Part shown: positions 1-8,615 of the stretch, in pieces
Position numbering within the stretch: position 1 is the stretch's first letter
How the letters are laid out: every line of letters starts with the position of its first letter
Source: Prochlorococcus marinus str. MIT 0919
Lineage (GTDB): Bacteria; Cyanobacteriota; Cyanobacteriia; PCC-6307; Cyanobiaceae
Assembly: GCF_027359375.1 (NCBI RefSeq)
Contig: NZ_CP114779.1
Coordinates: forward strand, 1,240,001-1,304,000
Direction: 5' to 3'
DNA: 64,000 bases
The notes under the pieces: model-generated
The model's input: the letters and a program-made list of their open reading frames with translations, nothing else
The model's database searches: none
Told to the model about the DNA's origin: nothing
Position numbers and translations under genes: made by a program

Positions 1-1920
1 AAGACTGGCTTCTATATGATTTATAAAACGTTGAGCATCATCAATTTGTAAGTTTCCTTTTTGTATTGCTAATTCACTTGCTATTCGTAACCTTTCTAAT
101 AGTTGCTCTGATTCGTGTTCCATTGCATTAAGTACTTCTGCTTTAGTATTCCCCCGTATCACATGTTTTAATTTGTAGCTTCCATTTGCTGATAATCGTA
201 TATGTATTGAATTTGTACTTCCAAATAAATTGTGTAAGTTACCCATTACCTCTTGATATGCACCTCCAAGAAACATTCCTATCCAATAATCTTCAGATGG
301 GTAAAGAGTATGTAACTCAAGCAAGGGTTTTACTTGACCATTATCTATAAATCTTGCTAATTTCCCATCAGAGTCACACGTTAAGTCTGCAAAATGGCCT
401 AATTGAGTTGGTTTTTCATTCAATCGATGTATTGGCATAATAGGAAATAATTGGTCGATAGCCCATGTATCTGGGGCTGATCGGAAAACTGATAAATTTG
501 AATAATATATTTCTGCTAATGATGTATTTAACTCCTGAAGTTCTTCAGGAACTAATTTATTTTTCGGTAGTTGTATTGATAATGCTTTAGCACATGCCCA
601 GGTCAGTTGTTCGGCTATTGCTCTTTCTAATAGGTCAATGTACCCCAATCGAAAAGCGGCAAGTGCATCTTCCTTAAACTTAAGCGCATCATTCCAAGCT
701 TCTTGTAATTTTGATATATCAGCTTGATTTTGTACATTTATATTGGATATTGTAGTTAATGTCATACGTAGATTCTGAACACTGAGGCATTCGTCAGCTC
801 TTTGGATTGGAATATCAGTAGGAACTGAACTTACGCCTAGTATATTGAATACTAATAAAGAGAAATGACTAGATAAAGCCCTTCCACTTTCACTTATCAA
901 TGTAGGAACTTTTATATTTTTTGCTTTACAACATTCTTGAATAGTAGCTACCACATCATTAGCATAATTTTGTAGTGAATAATTTGTAGAAGCTAAAGTA
1001 GCTGTTCTGCTTCCATCATAATCGACCCCTAAGCCACCTCCTACATCTAGGTATCCCATTGGAGCACCTAGTTTGCTTAGCTCAATATAAATTTGCCCTG
1101 CTTCTTGTAGTGCATTTTTCAAAATAGCAATGTCATTAATTTGGCTACCTACATGAAAATGTAGGAGGATTAATTCATTGATTAAATTGGCATCGGCTAA
1201 TTTTTTGACAGCTTTTAAGATTTCTGGGATTGATAATCCAAATTTCGAATTTGCTCCAATAGAGTTTCCCCATCTTCCACTACTTTCACTTGAGAGCTTT
1301 GCTCTTATGCCGATTAGTGGTGCTGCGCCTAGTACCTTGCTGGCTTTAATAATTCTATCAACTTCATCAGACTGCTCAATAACGACTACTGGTTGCCGCC
1401 CAATTTGTCTACCAAGAATAGCAGTCTCTATATACCTTTGATCTTTATAACCATTGCATATTAATAATGCTTCAGGGTCATCTAATAATGATAGTGCAAT
1501 TAATAACTCTGCCTTACTGCCTGCCTCGAGGCCGAAATTCCATTGCTTTCCACATCTAACAATTTCTTCTAAAACATGTCGTTGTTGATTGCATTTAATA
1601 GGAAAAACTCCTTTGAATTTAGCGGAGTATTCATATTGATGAATGGCTGTTTCGAAAGAAACATGTAACTTTTTTAACCTATCTTCAAGTATGTCATCAA
1701 AACGGAGGATTAGAGGGGTTTTTATGTTTCTACTTTTTAACTCTTTGACTAAATTTTTTAGATCGAGAGATTCGTTTTTGTTTCCTTTAGGATAGACGTT
1801 AATATTTCCTAATTCATTAATTGAAAAATAATCTTTCCCCCATAGGTCTAGCCCGTATAAAAGAGCACTATCTTCTATGCTCCATTCATTCTTCTTACTA
1901 GTTTCGTTTCTGGGAGACAA
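1..1920 (-). CDS. speA: Biosynthetic arginine decarboxylase, C-terminus cut by window edge
   Basis: PLP-dependent arginine decarboxylase, converting arginine to agmatine, the entry to polyamine synthesis. About 640 residues are visible and only the last few C-terminal residues are missing. The reading frame shows the PLP-binding lysine segment GVFPIKCNQQ near residue 105, the HFHVGSQI motif, and the glycine-rich LDVGGGLGVDYDGS segment, all typical of the SpeA (alanine-racemase-fold) family. The two nearby ATGs do not work: the one at 1947 is followed by a stop two codons later in this frame and the one at 1942 is in another frame that stops at once. I therefore place the start at TTG 1920, giving an N-terminus beginning MSPRNETSKKNEWSIEDSAL. 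It is transcribed divergently from ndk, with a TATAAT box 35 bases upstream. Confidence 0.93.
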   Translation of the reverse strand, partial: MSPRNETSKKNEWSIEDSALLYGLDLWGKDYFSINELGNINVYPKGNKNESLDLKNLVKELKSRNIKTPLILRFDDILEDRLKKLHVSFETAIHQYEYSAKFKGVFPIKCNQQRHVLEEIVRCGKQWNFGLEAGSKAELLIALSLLDDPEALLICNGYKDQRYIETAILGRQIGRQPVVVIEQSDEVDRIIKASKVLGAAPLIGIRAKLSSESSGRWGNSIGANSKFGLSIPEILKAVKKLADANLINELILLHFHVGSQINDIAILKNALQEAGQIYIELSKLGAPMGYLDVGGGLGVDYDGSRTATLASTNYSLQNYANDVVATIQECCKAKNIKVPTLISESGRALSSHFSLLVFNILGVSSVPTDIPIQRADECLSVQNLRMTLTTISNINVQNQADISKLQEAWNDALKFKEDALAAFRLGYIDLLERAIAEQLTWACAKALSIQLPKNKLVPEELQELNTSLAEIYYSNLSVFRSAPDTWAIDQLFPIMPIHRLNEKPTQLGHFADLTCDSDGKLARFIDNGQVKPLLELHTLYPSEDYWIGMFLGGAYQEVMGNLHNLFGSTNSIHIRLSANGSYKLKHVIRGNTKAEVLNAMEHESEQLLERLRIASELAIQKGNLQIDDAQRFINHIEASL

Positions 1921-1954
1921 ATTTTTAGGAGAAAAAGTTCATTGCATACTTCTA

Positions 1955-1960
1955 ATTATA
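1955..1960 (-). promoter_or_regulatory. Candidate -10 box of speA
   Basis: A perfect TATAAT reads on the minus strand 35 bases upstream of the speA TTG start. No convincing -35 hexamer lies 16-18 bases further upstream, which is common in these AT-rich cyanobacteria. Inferred from sequence only. Confidence 0.45.
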
Positions 1961-1980
1961 AGAACAGATGTTTTTTCATC

Positions 1981-2024
1981 CTATGGCTTGACTTGCCAAG
2001 GGGGTCCTTGACAGTAGACCATAG
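1981..2024. promoter_or_regulatory. Nested inverted repeats between speA and ndk
   Basis: CTATGG at 1981 and CCATAG ending at 2024 form an outer inverted repeat. Inside it CAAGG-GGGT-CCTTG (1997-2010) makes a five-pair hairpin with a four-base loop. CTTGAC occurs twice and the second copy forms TTGACA (2008-2013), a perfect -35 hexamer pointing toward ndk, although no good -10 follows at standard spacing. This is either an operator or a leader hairpin for ndk. Confidence 0.35.
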
Positions 2025-2048
2025 CTCCATCTGCATTTATTTATTTCC

Positions 2049-2507
2049 ATGGTTGTCGAAAGAACTTTTCTTGCGATCAAGCCTGACGGCGTGCAGCGAG
2101 GATTGGTGGGTGAAATCGTGTCTCGTTTTGAACGTAAGGGGTTTAAATTAATTGCTCTTAAGCAACTTATTCCAAGTCGGGAGCTTGCTGAGAAGCATTA
2201 TGGTGTTCATAAGGAGCGTCCTTTTTTTCCTGGTTTAGTTGACTTCATTACTAGTGGACCCGTTGTCGCGATGGTATGGGAAGGGAATGGTGTAATAGCT
2301 GGTGCCAGAAGGGTAATCGGTGCAACAAAACCTCTTGAGGCTGATCCTGGAACTATTCGAGGAGATTTAGCTGTAGATATCGGAAGAAATGTGATTCATG
2401 GATCTGATGGTGAGGAAACTGCTGGTTTTGAAATCAACTTATGGTTTGATTCATCTGAGATTAATGATTGGCAACCTGCTGACCAATCATGGAGGGTAGA
2501 AAACTAG
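2049..2507 (+). CDS. ndk: Nucleoside diphosphate kinase
   Basis: Transfers the gamma phosphate of ATP to NDPs through a phosphohistidine to balance nucleotide pools. The 152-residue length is normal for the family. The N-terminal [20 protein letters not shown] segment and the active-site NVIHGSD (catalytic His near residue 117) are intact. The ATG at 2049 gives the standard N-terminus [14 protein letters not shown]. The stop codon overlaps the end of the convergent thiO-like gene by four bases, so no terminator separates them. Confidence 0.97.
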   Translation: MVVERTFLAIKPDGVQRGLVGEIVSRFERKGFKLIALKQLIPSRELAEKHYGVHKERPFFPGLVDFITSGPVVAMVWEGNGVIAGARRVIGATKPLEADPGTIRGDLAVDIGRNVIHGSDGEETAGFEINLWFDSSEINDWQPADQSWRVEN

Positions 2508-3619
2508 TTTTGCTTTAGAAAACGATTCCAGTTAAAGATTTTGAGAAATTCTTTTTCTTCATCAGTAAGCGATTCATTACAAATGGATTTAGCTAATAGT
2601 TCAGAAGTAATAGCAGACAAAAGGACTCCATTTCGATTATGACCTGTCGCAAGCCAAAGACCTTGAATAGGTGATGTACCAAGTATTGGCTTTGAATCAG
2701 GTGTGCAAGGTCTAAACCCCCACCAGCGTTCCATTTGTGGCCATGATGAAGCATGTGGTAACAGGCTATGCATGCCTTTTTGTAATTCCTGTTGTCCATG
2801 GGGTGTAAGGCCTTCAGTAAAGCCAACTTTCTTCTCACTTGTTGCTCCAACTACAATTAGACCATCTTCTCTTGGGACTAGATATATCCCTGGTCCAAAG
2901 AGAATTTTTTGGAGTGTATTTTGGGGACCTTGTATTGAAAACATTTGCCCCTTTACTGGAAAAATAGGTATTTTTTTCAACAGTTGATTACTCCATGCCC
3001 CACAGCACAAAAGAGCTTCCTTGGAATATATTTTCTCTCGTTGACGTTCTTCATTAGACACAAGAACTCCTTCAAAAGTATTTGCTTTTGTTATTAATTC
3101 AAGCACTTCTACTCCTTCTCTAAATCTGACTCCTAATGCAACACAAGCTTTCTGAAGGGCTTTCATTAAAAGACGTCTATTGTCTATTTGCCCATCTTTG
3201 GGAAAAAGTAATCCTGTTTTCCATTTAAATCCAATGCCTGGGATTTCTTTTTCTAGATCCTGACGACTTAGAATTTCACCTAAGTAAGCAGTGGGATAGT
3301 TATTTCTTGCTTCATCATTTAAAAATGGAACAATTATTCCGCAGAACCTTAAGCCACAATTGATTTGACTATTTTTTTCAATTTCTTTGATCCATTCAGG
3401 TATTTTAAATAGACTGGCTCTGCCAAACTCTAAGAGACTTTTACTGAGACCTTCTGCATGTGGCGCGAGCATTCCTGCAGCTACAAAACCGGCAGCTTCA
3501 TTTCTACTCCTGCTTAATATCTCTACAGCTCGCCCTTTCCTGGCTAACTCATGAGCAATTGCGAGTCCAATAAGACCACCGCCGAGAATTAGCAATCGTT
3601 CTGTTTTGCGAGTGACCAT
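2504..3619 (-). CDS. thiO: FAD-dependent glycine/D-amino-acid oxidase (ThiO-like)
   Basis: Flavoprotein of the DAO family. ThiO members oxidise glycine to iminoglycine (dehydroglycine) for the thiazole moiety of thiamine. Residues 9-18 carry the Rossmann FAD-binding GGGLIG pattern, and the C-terminal [16 protein letters not shown] segment is the second FAD-contacting motif of this family. Length 371 residues is typical. It is a stand-alone gene here rather than part of a thi operon, so the assignment to thiamine synthesis rather than general D-amino-acid oxidation is inferred from family resemblance. It starts with ATG. Confidence 0.82.
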   Translation of the reverse strand: MVTRKTERLLILGGGLIGLAIAHELARKGRAVEILSRSRNEAAGFVAAGMLAPHAEGLSKSLLEFGRASLFKIPEWIKEIEKNSQINCGLRFCGIIVPFLNDEARNNYPTAYLGEILSRQDLEKEIPGIGFKWKTGLLFPKDGQIDNRRLLMKALQKACVALGVRFREGVEVLELITKANTFEGVLVSNEERQREKIYSKEALLCCGAWSNQLLKKIPIFPVKGQMFSIQGPQNTLQKILFGPGIYLVPREDGLIVVGATSEKKVGFTEGLTPHGQQELQKGMHSLLPHASSWPQMERWWGFRPCTPDSKPILGTSPIQGLWLATGHNRNGVLLSAITSELLAKSICNESLTDEEKEFLKIFNWNRFLKQN

Positions 3620-3724
3620 TGTTTGGCTTTTCTAAAATTAATTTTGAATTGTTTAGATCCACTTGTCTATTACAACTGTTCAATTCTTCCATAGGATGGA
3701 GGGATGTTGGGTGGTATTTGAGTC

Positions 3725-5200
3725 ATGACTAAATCTAATACTGATTGGGAAGCAGTGATTGGTTTAGAAACTCATGTTCAGTTAGGTACTGAAAGCAAGA
3801 TCTTTACATCTGCTTCTACGCAATTTGGAGATGCACCAAATACTCATATAGATCCGGTCGTTTGCGGTTTGCCTGGAACATTGCCTGTTTTAAACAAAAA
3901 AGTTCTTGAATATGCAGTCAAAACTTCCATGGCTTTAAATTTGCAAATAGCTAGACACTGCAAATTTGATAGGAAGCAATACTTTTACCCTGATCTTCCT
4001 AAGAATTATCAGATATCTCAATTTGATGAACCTATTGCAAAAGAAGGGTGGATAGAAGTGGAAGTTGCTCAAAAAGGTAAAGAGACTTATCTCAAAAAAA
4101 TTGGTATTGAAAGGTTACATATGGAAGAAGATGCAGGGAAATTGGTTCATGCAGGAAGTGATCGCTTGGCAGGTTCTTCACATTCCTTAGTTGATTACAA
4201 TCGTGCAGGTGTTGCTTTGGCTGAGATAGTTAGCAAGCCAGATTTGCGCACTGGCAGAGAAGCAGCTGAATACGCCTCAGAAATTAGACGAATAGTGAGA
4301 TATTTAGGTGTTTCAGATGGCAATATGCAAGAAGGGTCTTTGCGATGTGACGTTAATATTTCAGTTCGACGGGGCCCTAAAGCTCCCTTTGGCACCAAAG
4401 TCGAAATTAAGAATATGAATTCCTTTTCTGCTATTCAGAAGGCTTGTGAATATGAGATTGAAAGACAAGTTAAACTATATGAAAATGATGGGATTGTTAA
4501 GCAAGAAACAAGATTGTGGGATGAATCTAAACAGTTAACTAAAAGCATGCGATCTAAGGAAGGAAGTAGTGATTATCGATATTTCCCAGACCCAGACTTA
4601 GGTCCTATAGAAGTTAGTCCTGAAATCCAATCAAAATGGGAATCTGAATTACCTGAGTTGCCTTCAATGAAGAGACATAGATATGCTAAAGAGCTTGGTT
4701 TATCTACATATGATGCAAGGGTTTTGACAGATGAATTATCAATGGCACAGTATTTTGAAGAAGTCGTTTCAGAAGGGGTTGATCCCAAAATGGCATCTAA
4801 TTGGATTACTGGAGATTTAGCAGCTTACGTTAATGCGAATAAGAAGAATCTTCTTCAACTGCCATTTCAGCCAAAACAATTAGCTGAAATGGTTCAAATG
4901 ATTGACAGTGGAAAAATTAGTGGAAAAATCGCTAAGGATATTCTTCCAGAATTACTTAAGTCTGGTGGCTCTCCGAAAGATATCGTCGAGAAGAAAGGTT
5001 TGGGAATGATAAGTGACCCTAAATTGATCACTTCAATGGTTATTGAACTCCTGGAAAGTAATCCTCAAGAAGTAGAAGCATTTAGAGGAGGTAAGACAAA
5101 GTTACAAGGATTCTTTGTTGGTCAATTGATGAAGAAAACGAGTGGGAAGATAGATCCAAAATTAGCTAATAAAATTCTTCTAGAGAAGCTACAAGCTTAA
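3725..5200 (+). CDS. gatB: Aspartyl/glutamyl-tRNA amidotransferase subunit B
   Basis: tRNA-binding and kinase subunit of the GatCAB complex, which amidates misacylated Glu-tRNA(Gln) (and Asp-tRNA(Asn)). The N-terminal catalytic module has GLETHVQLGTESKIFTSA and LPGTLPVLNKKVLEYAVKT. The GSLRCDVNISVR and EIKNMNSF segments follow, and the C-terminal YqeY-like tail (from about residue 410) is present, ending at a normal 491 residues. gatA and gatC are not in the window, as is usual in cyanobacteria where gat genes are scattered. The ATG at 3725 fits the family start. Confidence 0.97.
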   Translation: MTKSNTDWEAVIGLETHVQLGTESKIFTSASTQFGDAPNTHIDPVVCGLPGTLPVLNKKVLEYAVKTSMALNLQIARHCKFDRKQYFYPDLPKNYQISQFDEPIAKEGWIEVEVAQKGKETYLKKIGIERLHMEEDAGKLVHAGSDRLAGSSHSLVDYNRAGVALAEIVSKPDLRTGREAAEYASEIRRIVRYLGVSDGNMQEGSLRCDVNISVRRGPKAPFGTKVEIKNMNSFSAIQKACEYEIERQVKLYENDGIVKQETRLWDESKQLTKSMRSKEGSSDYRYFPDPDLGPIEVSPEIQSKWESELPELPSMKRHRYAKELGLSTYDARVLTDELSMAQYFEEVVSEGVDPKMASNWITGDLAAYVNANKKNLLQLPFQPKQLAEMVQMIDSGKISGKIAKDILPELLKSGGSPKDIVEKKGLGMISDPKLITSMVIELLESNPQEVEAFRGGKTKLQGFFVGQLMKKTSGKIDPKLANKILLEKLQA

Positions 5201-5205
5201 ATTAT

Positions 5206-5811
5206 CTAAATTAAAGACTCTACATTTTTATATAATTGACTTAGGCTCCCATTATTTAGAATTACTTTATCTGATAACTTTTCTTTAATTTCCAAAGACC
5301 ATTGAGCAGAAATTCTTTGCTCTGCGATTTCTCTAGTCACTTTATCCCGATTAATTATTCGATCGATTTGTTTTTCTTTACTGCAACTAACAAGCCATAT
5401 TTCACTACATAGATAACTCAAATTTGCCTCAAATAGTAGTGGTATTATTAGTACGATTGTAGGGGAAAATTTATTTTTATCAAGCTCAGAGTTAAATCTT
5501 TGCTCTACTATTGGATGCAATATACTTTCTAGCCAAATTTTTTCTTGTTTGTTTTGAAATATAATCTCTCCTAATTTTTTACGATTGATTATTTCAAGAT
5601 TACTTTTCTTTTCGAGAATAATGGAACCGTATCTTTTTACCACAGCTTTTGTGGATATTGTCCCCGGAGCAAGTGCTTGTCGTGAAAACAAGTCTGCATC
5701 CAAAATTATTAAATTTTTCTTTTCTTCTAAGTATCTTCCTGCTGAGGTTTTGCCACTAGCAATACTGCCAGTTATCCCTATACGACGTTGAGAAACTTTC
5801 CACTTTTGCAA
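5206..5811 (-). CDS. coaE: Dephospho-CoA kinase
   Basis: Last step of coenzyme A synthesis: phosphorylates the 3'-hydroxyl of dephospho-CoA. A P-loop, GSIASGKT, lies at about residues 15-22 and is followed by the DADLFSRQ segment (D-A-D motif) and a LID region with an Arg-rich helix (DRIINRDKVTREIAEQRI). 201 residues is a normal length. The only in-frame start giving a complete P-loop is TTG at 5811; no ATG is available. Converges with gatB, five bases between stops. Confidence 0.93.
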   Translation of the reverse strand: MQKWKVSQRRIGITGSIASGKTSAGRYLEEKKNLIILDADLFSRQALAPGTISTKAVVKRYGSIILEKKSNLEIINRKKLGEIIFQNKQEKIWLESILHPIVEQRFNSELDKNKFSPTIVLIIPLLFEANLSYLCSEIWLVSCSKEKQIDRIINRDKVTREIAEQRISAQWSLEIKEKLSDKVILNNGSLSQLYKNVESLI

Positions 5812-5881
5812 ATTAGTTGCCTTCTGACATTGTTCTCCTATAAAGAAGGATAATGGTTAACCTTCTTTCGTAGGAAAGGTA

Positions 5882-7123
5882 TTGAGCACTTCCAAATTAT
5901 CGCTATGGACTCCTATCCCGGGCGGTGTAACTGCTCCGGAGGGATTTAGCGCGTCAGGAATTGCTGCGGGGTTAAAACCTTCTGGCAATCTAGATCTTGC
6001 ATTAATTCTCGCTCCTGAAGGTTCTATATGTGCAGGTGCTTTTACACAATCAATAGTTAGAGCATCATGTGTTGATCTTTCTAGAGATAGGTTAAAAAGC
6101 ACTTTTGGAAAAGTAAGAGCAGTTCTCATTAATTCTGGTCAGGCAAACGCTTGTACAGGTGAGAGAGGTTTACTTGATACTTTGAGCGCTTCATCGAAAT
6201 TAGCTGATCTTTTAGGGCTAAAAAATGATCAGGTTGTAATGTGCTCTACAGGTGTGATTGGAGAGCCAATCGCAATGCCTAATTTACTTTCAGGCTTAGA
6301 AAAACTTGTTGCAAGCTTGAACGATGAGGATGGAACTAACGCAGCTAACGCAATATTGACTACGGATTTAGTCACTAAACAAATAGCTTTTGAAAGAATT
6401 TTAGGAGATACAAAAGTCAAAGTTGGTGGAATGGCTAAAGGTTCTGGGATGATTCATCCCGATATGGCAACTATGCTTGGATTTTTGACTTGTAATATAG
6501 GCGTGCCTTATCCAATTTGGTCTGAAATGGTTAAAGAGGCTGTTAACAACTCATTTAATTCAATAACGGTTGATGGAGACACAAGTACTAACGATACTTT
6601 TTTAGCTTTTTCTGCAGGACCTCCTTTGCATACTAAATATTTTGACTTACTACAAGATGGTTTGAATATGGTTACTCAATCTTTAGCTAAATCCATTGTT
6701 AGGGACGGTGAGGGTTCTAATTGTTTGATAGAAGTTCAAGTTGATGATGCACATGACTCTGCATCTGCTTTAAAAATGGCCAGGACTATTTGCAGTTCTT
6801 CTTTAGTGAAAACTGCCGTTCATGGTTCAGATCCCAATTGGGGGAGAATCTTAGCGGCTGCAGGTCGCTCAGAAGTAAGCTTTGATCCTGATCAAATATC
6901 ATTGTGGATCGGCTCTCATCAATTAATACAAAATGGGTTTCCTATAGATTTTGATAGGGATCAAGTCTCTATTTATATGAAAAGCAAATTGCAAAATATT
7001 AGTGATCAAAATAATACTTTATTGATTAGGTTAAGTCTTGGGAATGGTGTTTCGCAAGGTGTTGCATGGGGATGTGACCTTTCAGAAGAATATGTCAGAA
7101 TTAATGCCGATTACACTACATAG
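5882..7123 (+). CDS. argJ: Bifunctional glutamate N-acetyltransferase / ornithine acetyltransferase
   Basis: Arginine biosynthesis: regenerates N-acetylglutamate by moving the acetyl group of N-acetylornithine, and can also use acetyl-CoA. The precursor is self-cleaved before the catalytic threonine in KGSGMIHPDMATML, here Thr197. The segment GGVTAPEGFSASGIAAGLK and the C-terminal GSDPNWGRILAAAGRS are diagnostic. The start is TTG at 5882, the first start codon compatible with the family N-terminus. Transcribed divergently from coaE. The 3' side opens into the longest gene-free stretch of the window. Confidence 0.96.
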   Translation: MSTSKLSLWTPIPGGVTAPEGFSASGIAAGLKPSGNLDLALILAPEGSICAGAFTQSIVRASCVDLSRDRLKSTFGKVRAVLINSGQANACTGERGLLDTLSASSKLADLLGLKNDQVVMCSTGVIGEPIAMPNLLSGLEKLVASLNDEDGTNAANAILTTDLVTKQIAFERILGDTKVKVGGMAKGSGMIHPDMATMLGFLTCNIGVPYPIWSEMVKEAVNNSFNSITVDGDTSTNDTFLAFSAGPPLHTKYFDLLQDGLNMVTQSLAKSIVRDGEGSNCLIEVQVDDAHDSASALKMARTICSSSLVKTAVHGSDPNWGRILAAAGRSEVSFDPDQISLWIGSHQLIQNGFPIDFDRDQVSIYMKSKLQNISDQNNTLLIRLSLGNGVSQGVAWGCDLSEEYVRINADYTT

Positions 7124-7173
7124 TTCATAATCCAAGTTATAGCAATTACCTTCAAGGTGGATTTTTTGACGAT

Positions 7174-7191
7174 ATATCATTGCAATGATAT
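7174..7191. repeat. Perfect 18-base palindrome
   Basis: ATATCATTG followed directly by its reverse complement CAATGATAT, with no spacer, 51 bases downstream of the argJ stop. There is no T-tract of the usual kind after it on either strand, so it is more like a protein-binding site than a terminator. Function unknown. Confidence 0.5.
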
Positions 7192-7531
7192 TGTCGATCA
7201 GTGGGCAGAATGACCTTAATAGCTTTTTAAATTTTAATCACAATATTTTAGTAGCTATAGACTCCCATCATTACTTGAACTTTGAGACATATTTATAAAA
7301 TAACGATTAAAATCGTAATAGAGCTCTATTAATTGCAATAGATCTAGTCGACTTTTGATCATGGACTGTCAAATTACTGGATGAACCATTAATTTGCATG
7401 CTAAGAAGATGTTATGCAGTTGGTTAAATCCCTACACAGACAGCTTTTGCGAATCGCTACTTAAAATCCATTAACTTTGGACTGGTAGAGGTTCTTATGA
7501 TTAATTGTAAATAGTTACTGTGAGGTTGTAA

Positions 7532-7537
7532 TATAAT
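7532..7537 (+). promoter_or_regulatory. Candidate -10 box of rpmG
   Basis: TATAAT lies 39 bases upstream of the rpmG ATG. The predicted leader contains a small CCTA-TCAAAG-TAGG hairpin (about 7551-7564) close to the start codon. A -35 element is not clear. Confidence 0.45.
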
Positions 7538-7576
7538 ACTGACTTCTCTACCTATCAAAGTAGGACTTATTATCGT

Positions 7577-7774
7577 ATGGCAAAAAAAGGTACCAGGATA
7601 ATTGTCACCTTAGAGTGTACTGAGTCTCGCTCGGTTCCTAGTTCAGAGAAGCGTTCTCCTGGAGTTTCAAGATACACAACAGAAAAAAACCGTAGAAACA
7701 CAACTGAGAGGCTGGAACTTAAGAAGTTTTGTCCAGAGTTAAATAAGATGACTATCCACAGAGAAATTAAATAA
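7577..7774 (+). CDS. rpmG: 50S ribosomal protein L33
   Basis: Small protein of the large ribosomal subunit. It is recognised by the segment [20 protein letters not shown] followed by LELKKFC. The 65 residues are the normal picocyanobacterial length. The paired Cys-X-X-Cys ligands of zinc-binding L33 are mostly gone: the N-terminal pair reads ECTES and the C-terminal pair CPEL, so this is a zinc-independent form. In most cyanobacteria and in plastids rpmG is followed by rpsR. Here no rpsR follows and the next gene is an unrelated membrane protein on the other strand. Confidence 0.93.
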   Translation: MAKKGTRIIVTLECTESRSVPSSEKRSPGVSRYTTEKNRRNTTERLELKKFCPELNKMTIHREIK

Positions 7775-7875
7775 TCATTGCTCCAGTTTACTCCTGAATA
7801 TTTCAGTCACCTTAAATTAAATATATATAAACTCTTTGCAAGTTAATAGAGTAGACCTTCTGGCTTGGATGAAAT

Positions 7876-8511
7876 TTAGCTATAAAGATATGCATCTTTG
7901 TATCCATAGAATACTAGTGAATTAAAGAATACATATGACACCCAACCTAAAAAATAGTTGAGGATTAATCCTAGGAAGATAAAGCCTTCGCGCATAAAGA
8001 GCAAGTAATTAATTAGATTAAATGGTAAAAATATCATTACGAAAATCACTATTAGACCCAACACCTTCCATCCATTTATTTCTGCCAAGTATCGACTTTT
8101 TCTCATTGATTCTAGTGGTCCTAGCATTTCCATTTCACTTATCACTCCAACATAAAGATATCTTTTCATTAGAATCAAACCCGGAATTATCAAAAATATT
8201 AAACCTCCAATGATACATGGAATAGTTATCAAATTGACTATGAATACTTTCCAGGCCTTTTTTACAATTAGATTTGTCTTAGGATATAAAAATGATGATT
8301 TTTTTTCGTAACTTCTTAAGGAAGTCATTAATATTGGGAAGAATAATAAACCACCTATTAAGTCAAGGAACCATAGGGCTGGGTAAAACCCAGCAATGAG
8401 TGAAGTAATTCCAACCAGGCAAATAAATGATGGAACTGTTTTTTGAACAACTTCTGTGTTAAATGGTGTAGATAATGACTTTGAAATTAAATTAGCTTTT
8501 AATGTGCTCAT
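7876..8511 (-). CDS. Polytopic membrane protein, YciC/GDPD-membrane-domain-like
   Basis: An integral membrane protein of 211 residues with about five hydrophobic segments (roughly residues 28-60, 95-118, 145-165, 170-190 and 185-205). The pattern IPGLILMKRYLYVGVISEM followed by GPLESMRKSRYLAEINGWK resembles the loop between helices in YciC-like (UPF0259) and glycerophosphodiesterase membrane-domain proteins, where a hydrophobic helix is followed by a stretch of the type 'A(L)xxSxxL..G.wW'. Substrate and role are unknown. It lies downstream of an ABC exporter on the same strand, 104 bases apart, and could be co-transcribed with it. Confidence 0.65.
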   Translation of the reverse strand: MSTLKANLISKSLSTPFNTEVVQKTVPSFICLVGITSLIAGFYPALWFLDLIGGLLFFPILMTSLRSYEKKSSFLYPKTNLIVKKAWKVFIVNLITIPCIIGGLIFLIIPGLILMKRYLYVGVISEMEMLGPLESMRKSRYLAEINGWKVLGLIVIFVMIFLPFNLINYLLFMREGFIFLGLILNYFLGWVSYVFFNSLVFYGYKDAYLYS

Positions 8512-8615
8512 TCATCTAAAAATGGCTTTAGCATCACTGTAATGGATGTCTTGATTTAGTCACTCACTATCCTTACATTAGTATTTCTTACCAAGTTGAA
8601 TCTGGAGCCTGTAAC

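Larger units (their letters stand above)
7124..7576. other. Gene-free stretch between argJ and rpmG
   Basis: About 450 bases with no credible coding frame on either strand. It holds a perfect 18-base palindrome (7174-7191, two arms ATATCATTG/CAATGATAT), a short hairpin ACGATT-AA-AATCGT (7303-7316), and near its right end a TATAAT box and a small hairpin before rpmG. No gene remnant is recognisable. In a genome this compact the length is unusual. Confidence 0.7.

Noticed and set aside
1178-1441. 87-residue plus-strand ORF
   Set aside because: It is antisense to speA, whose frame is fully open and has all family motifs.
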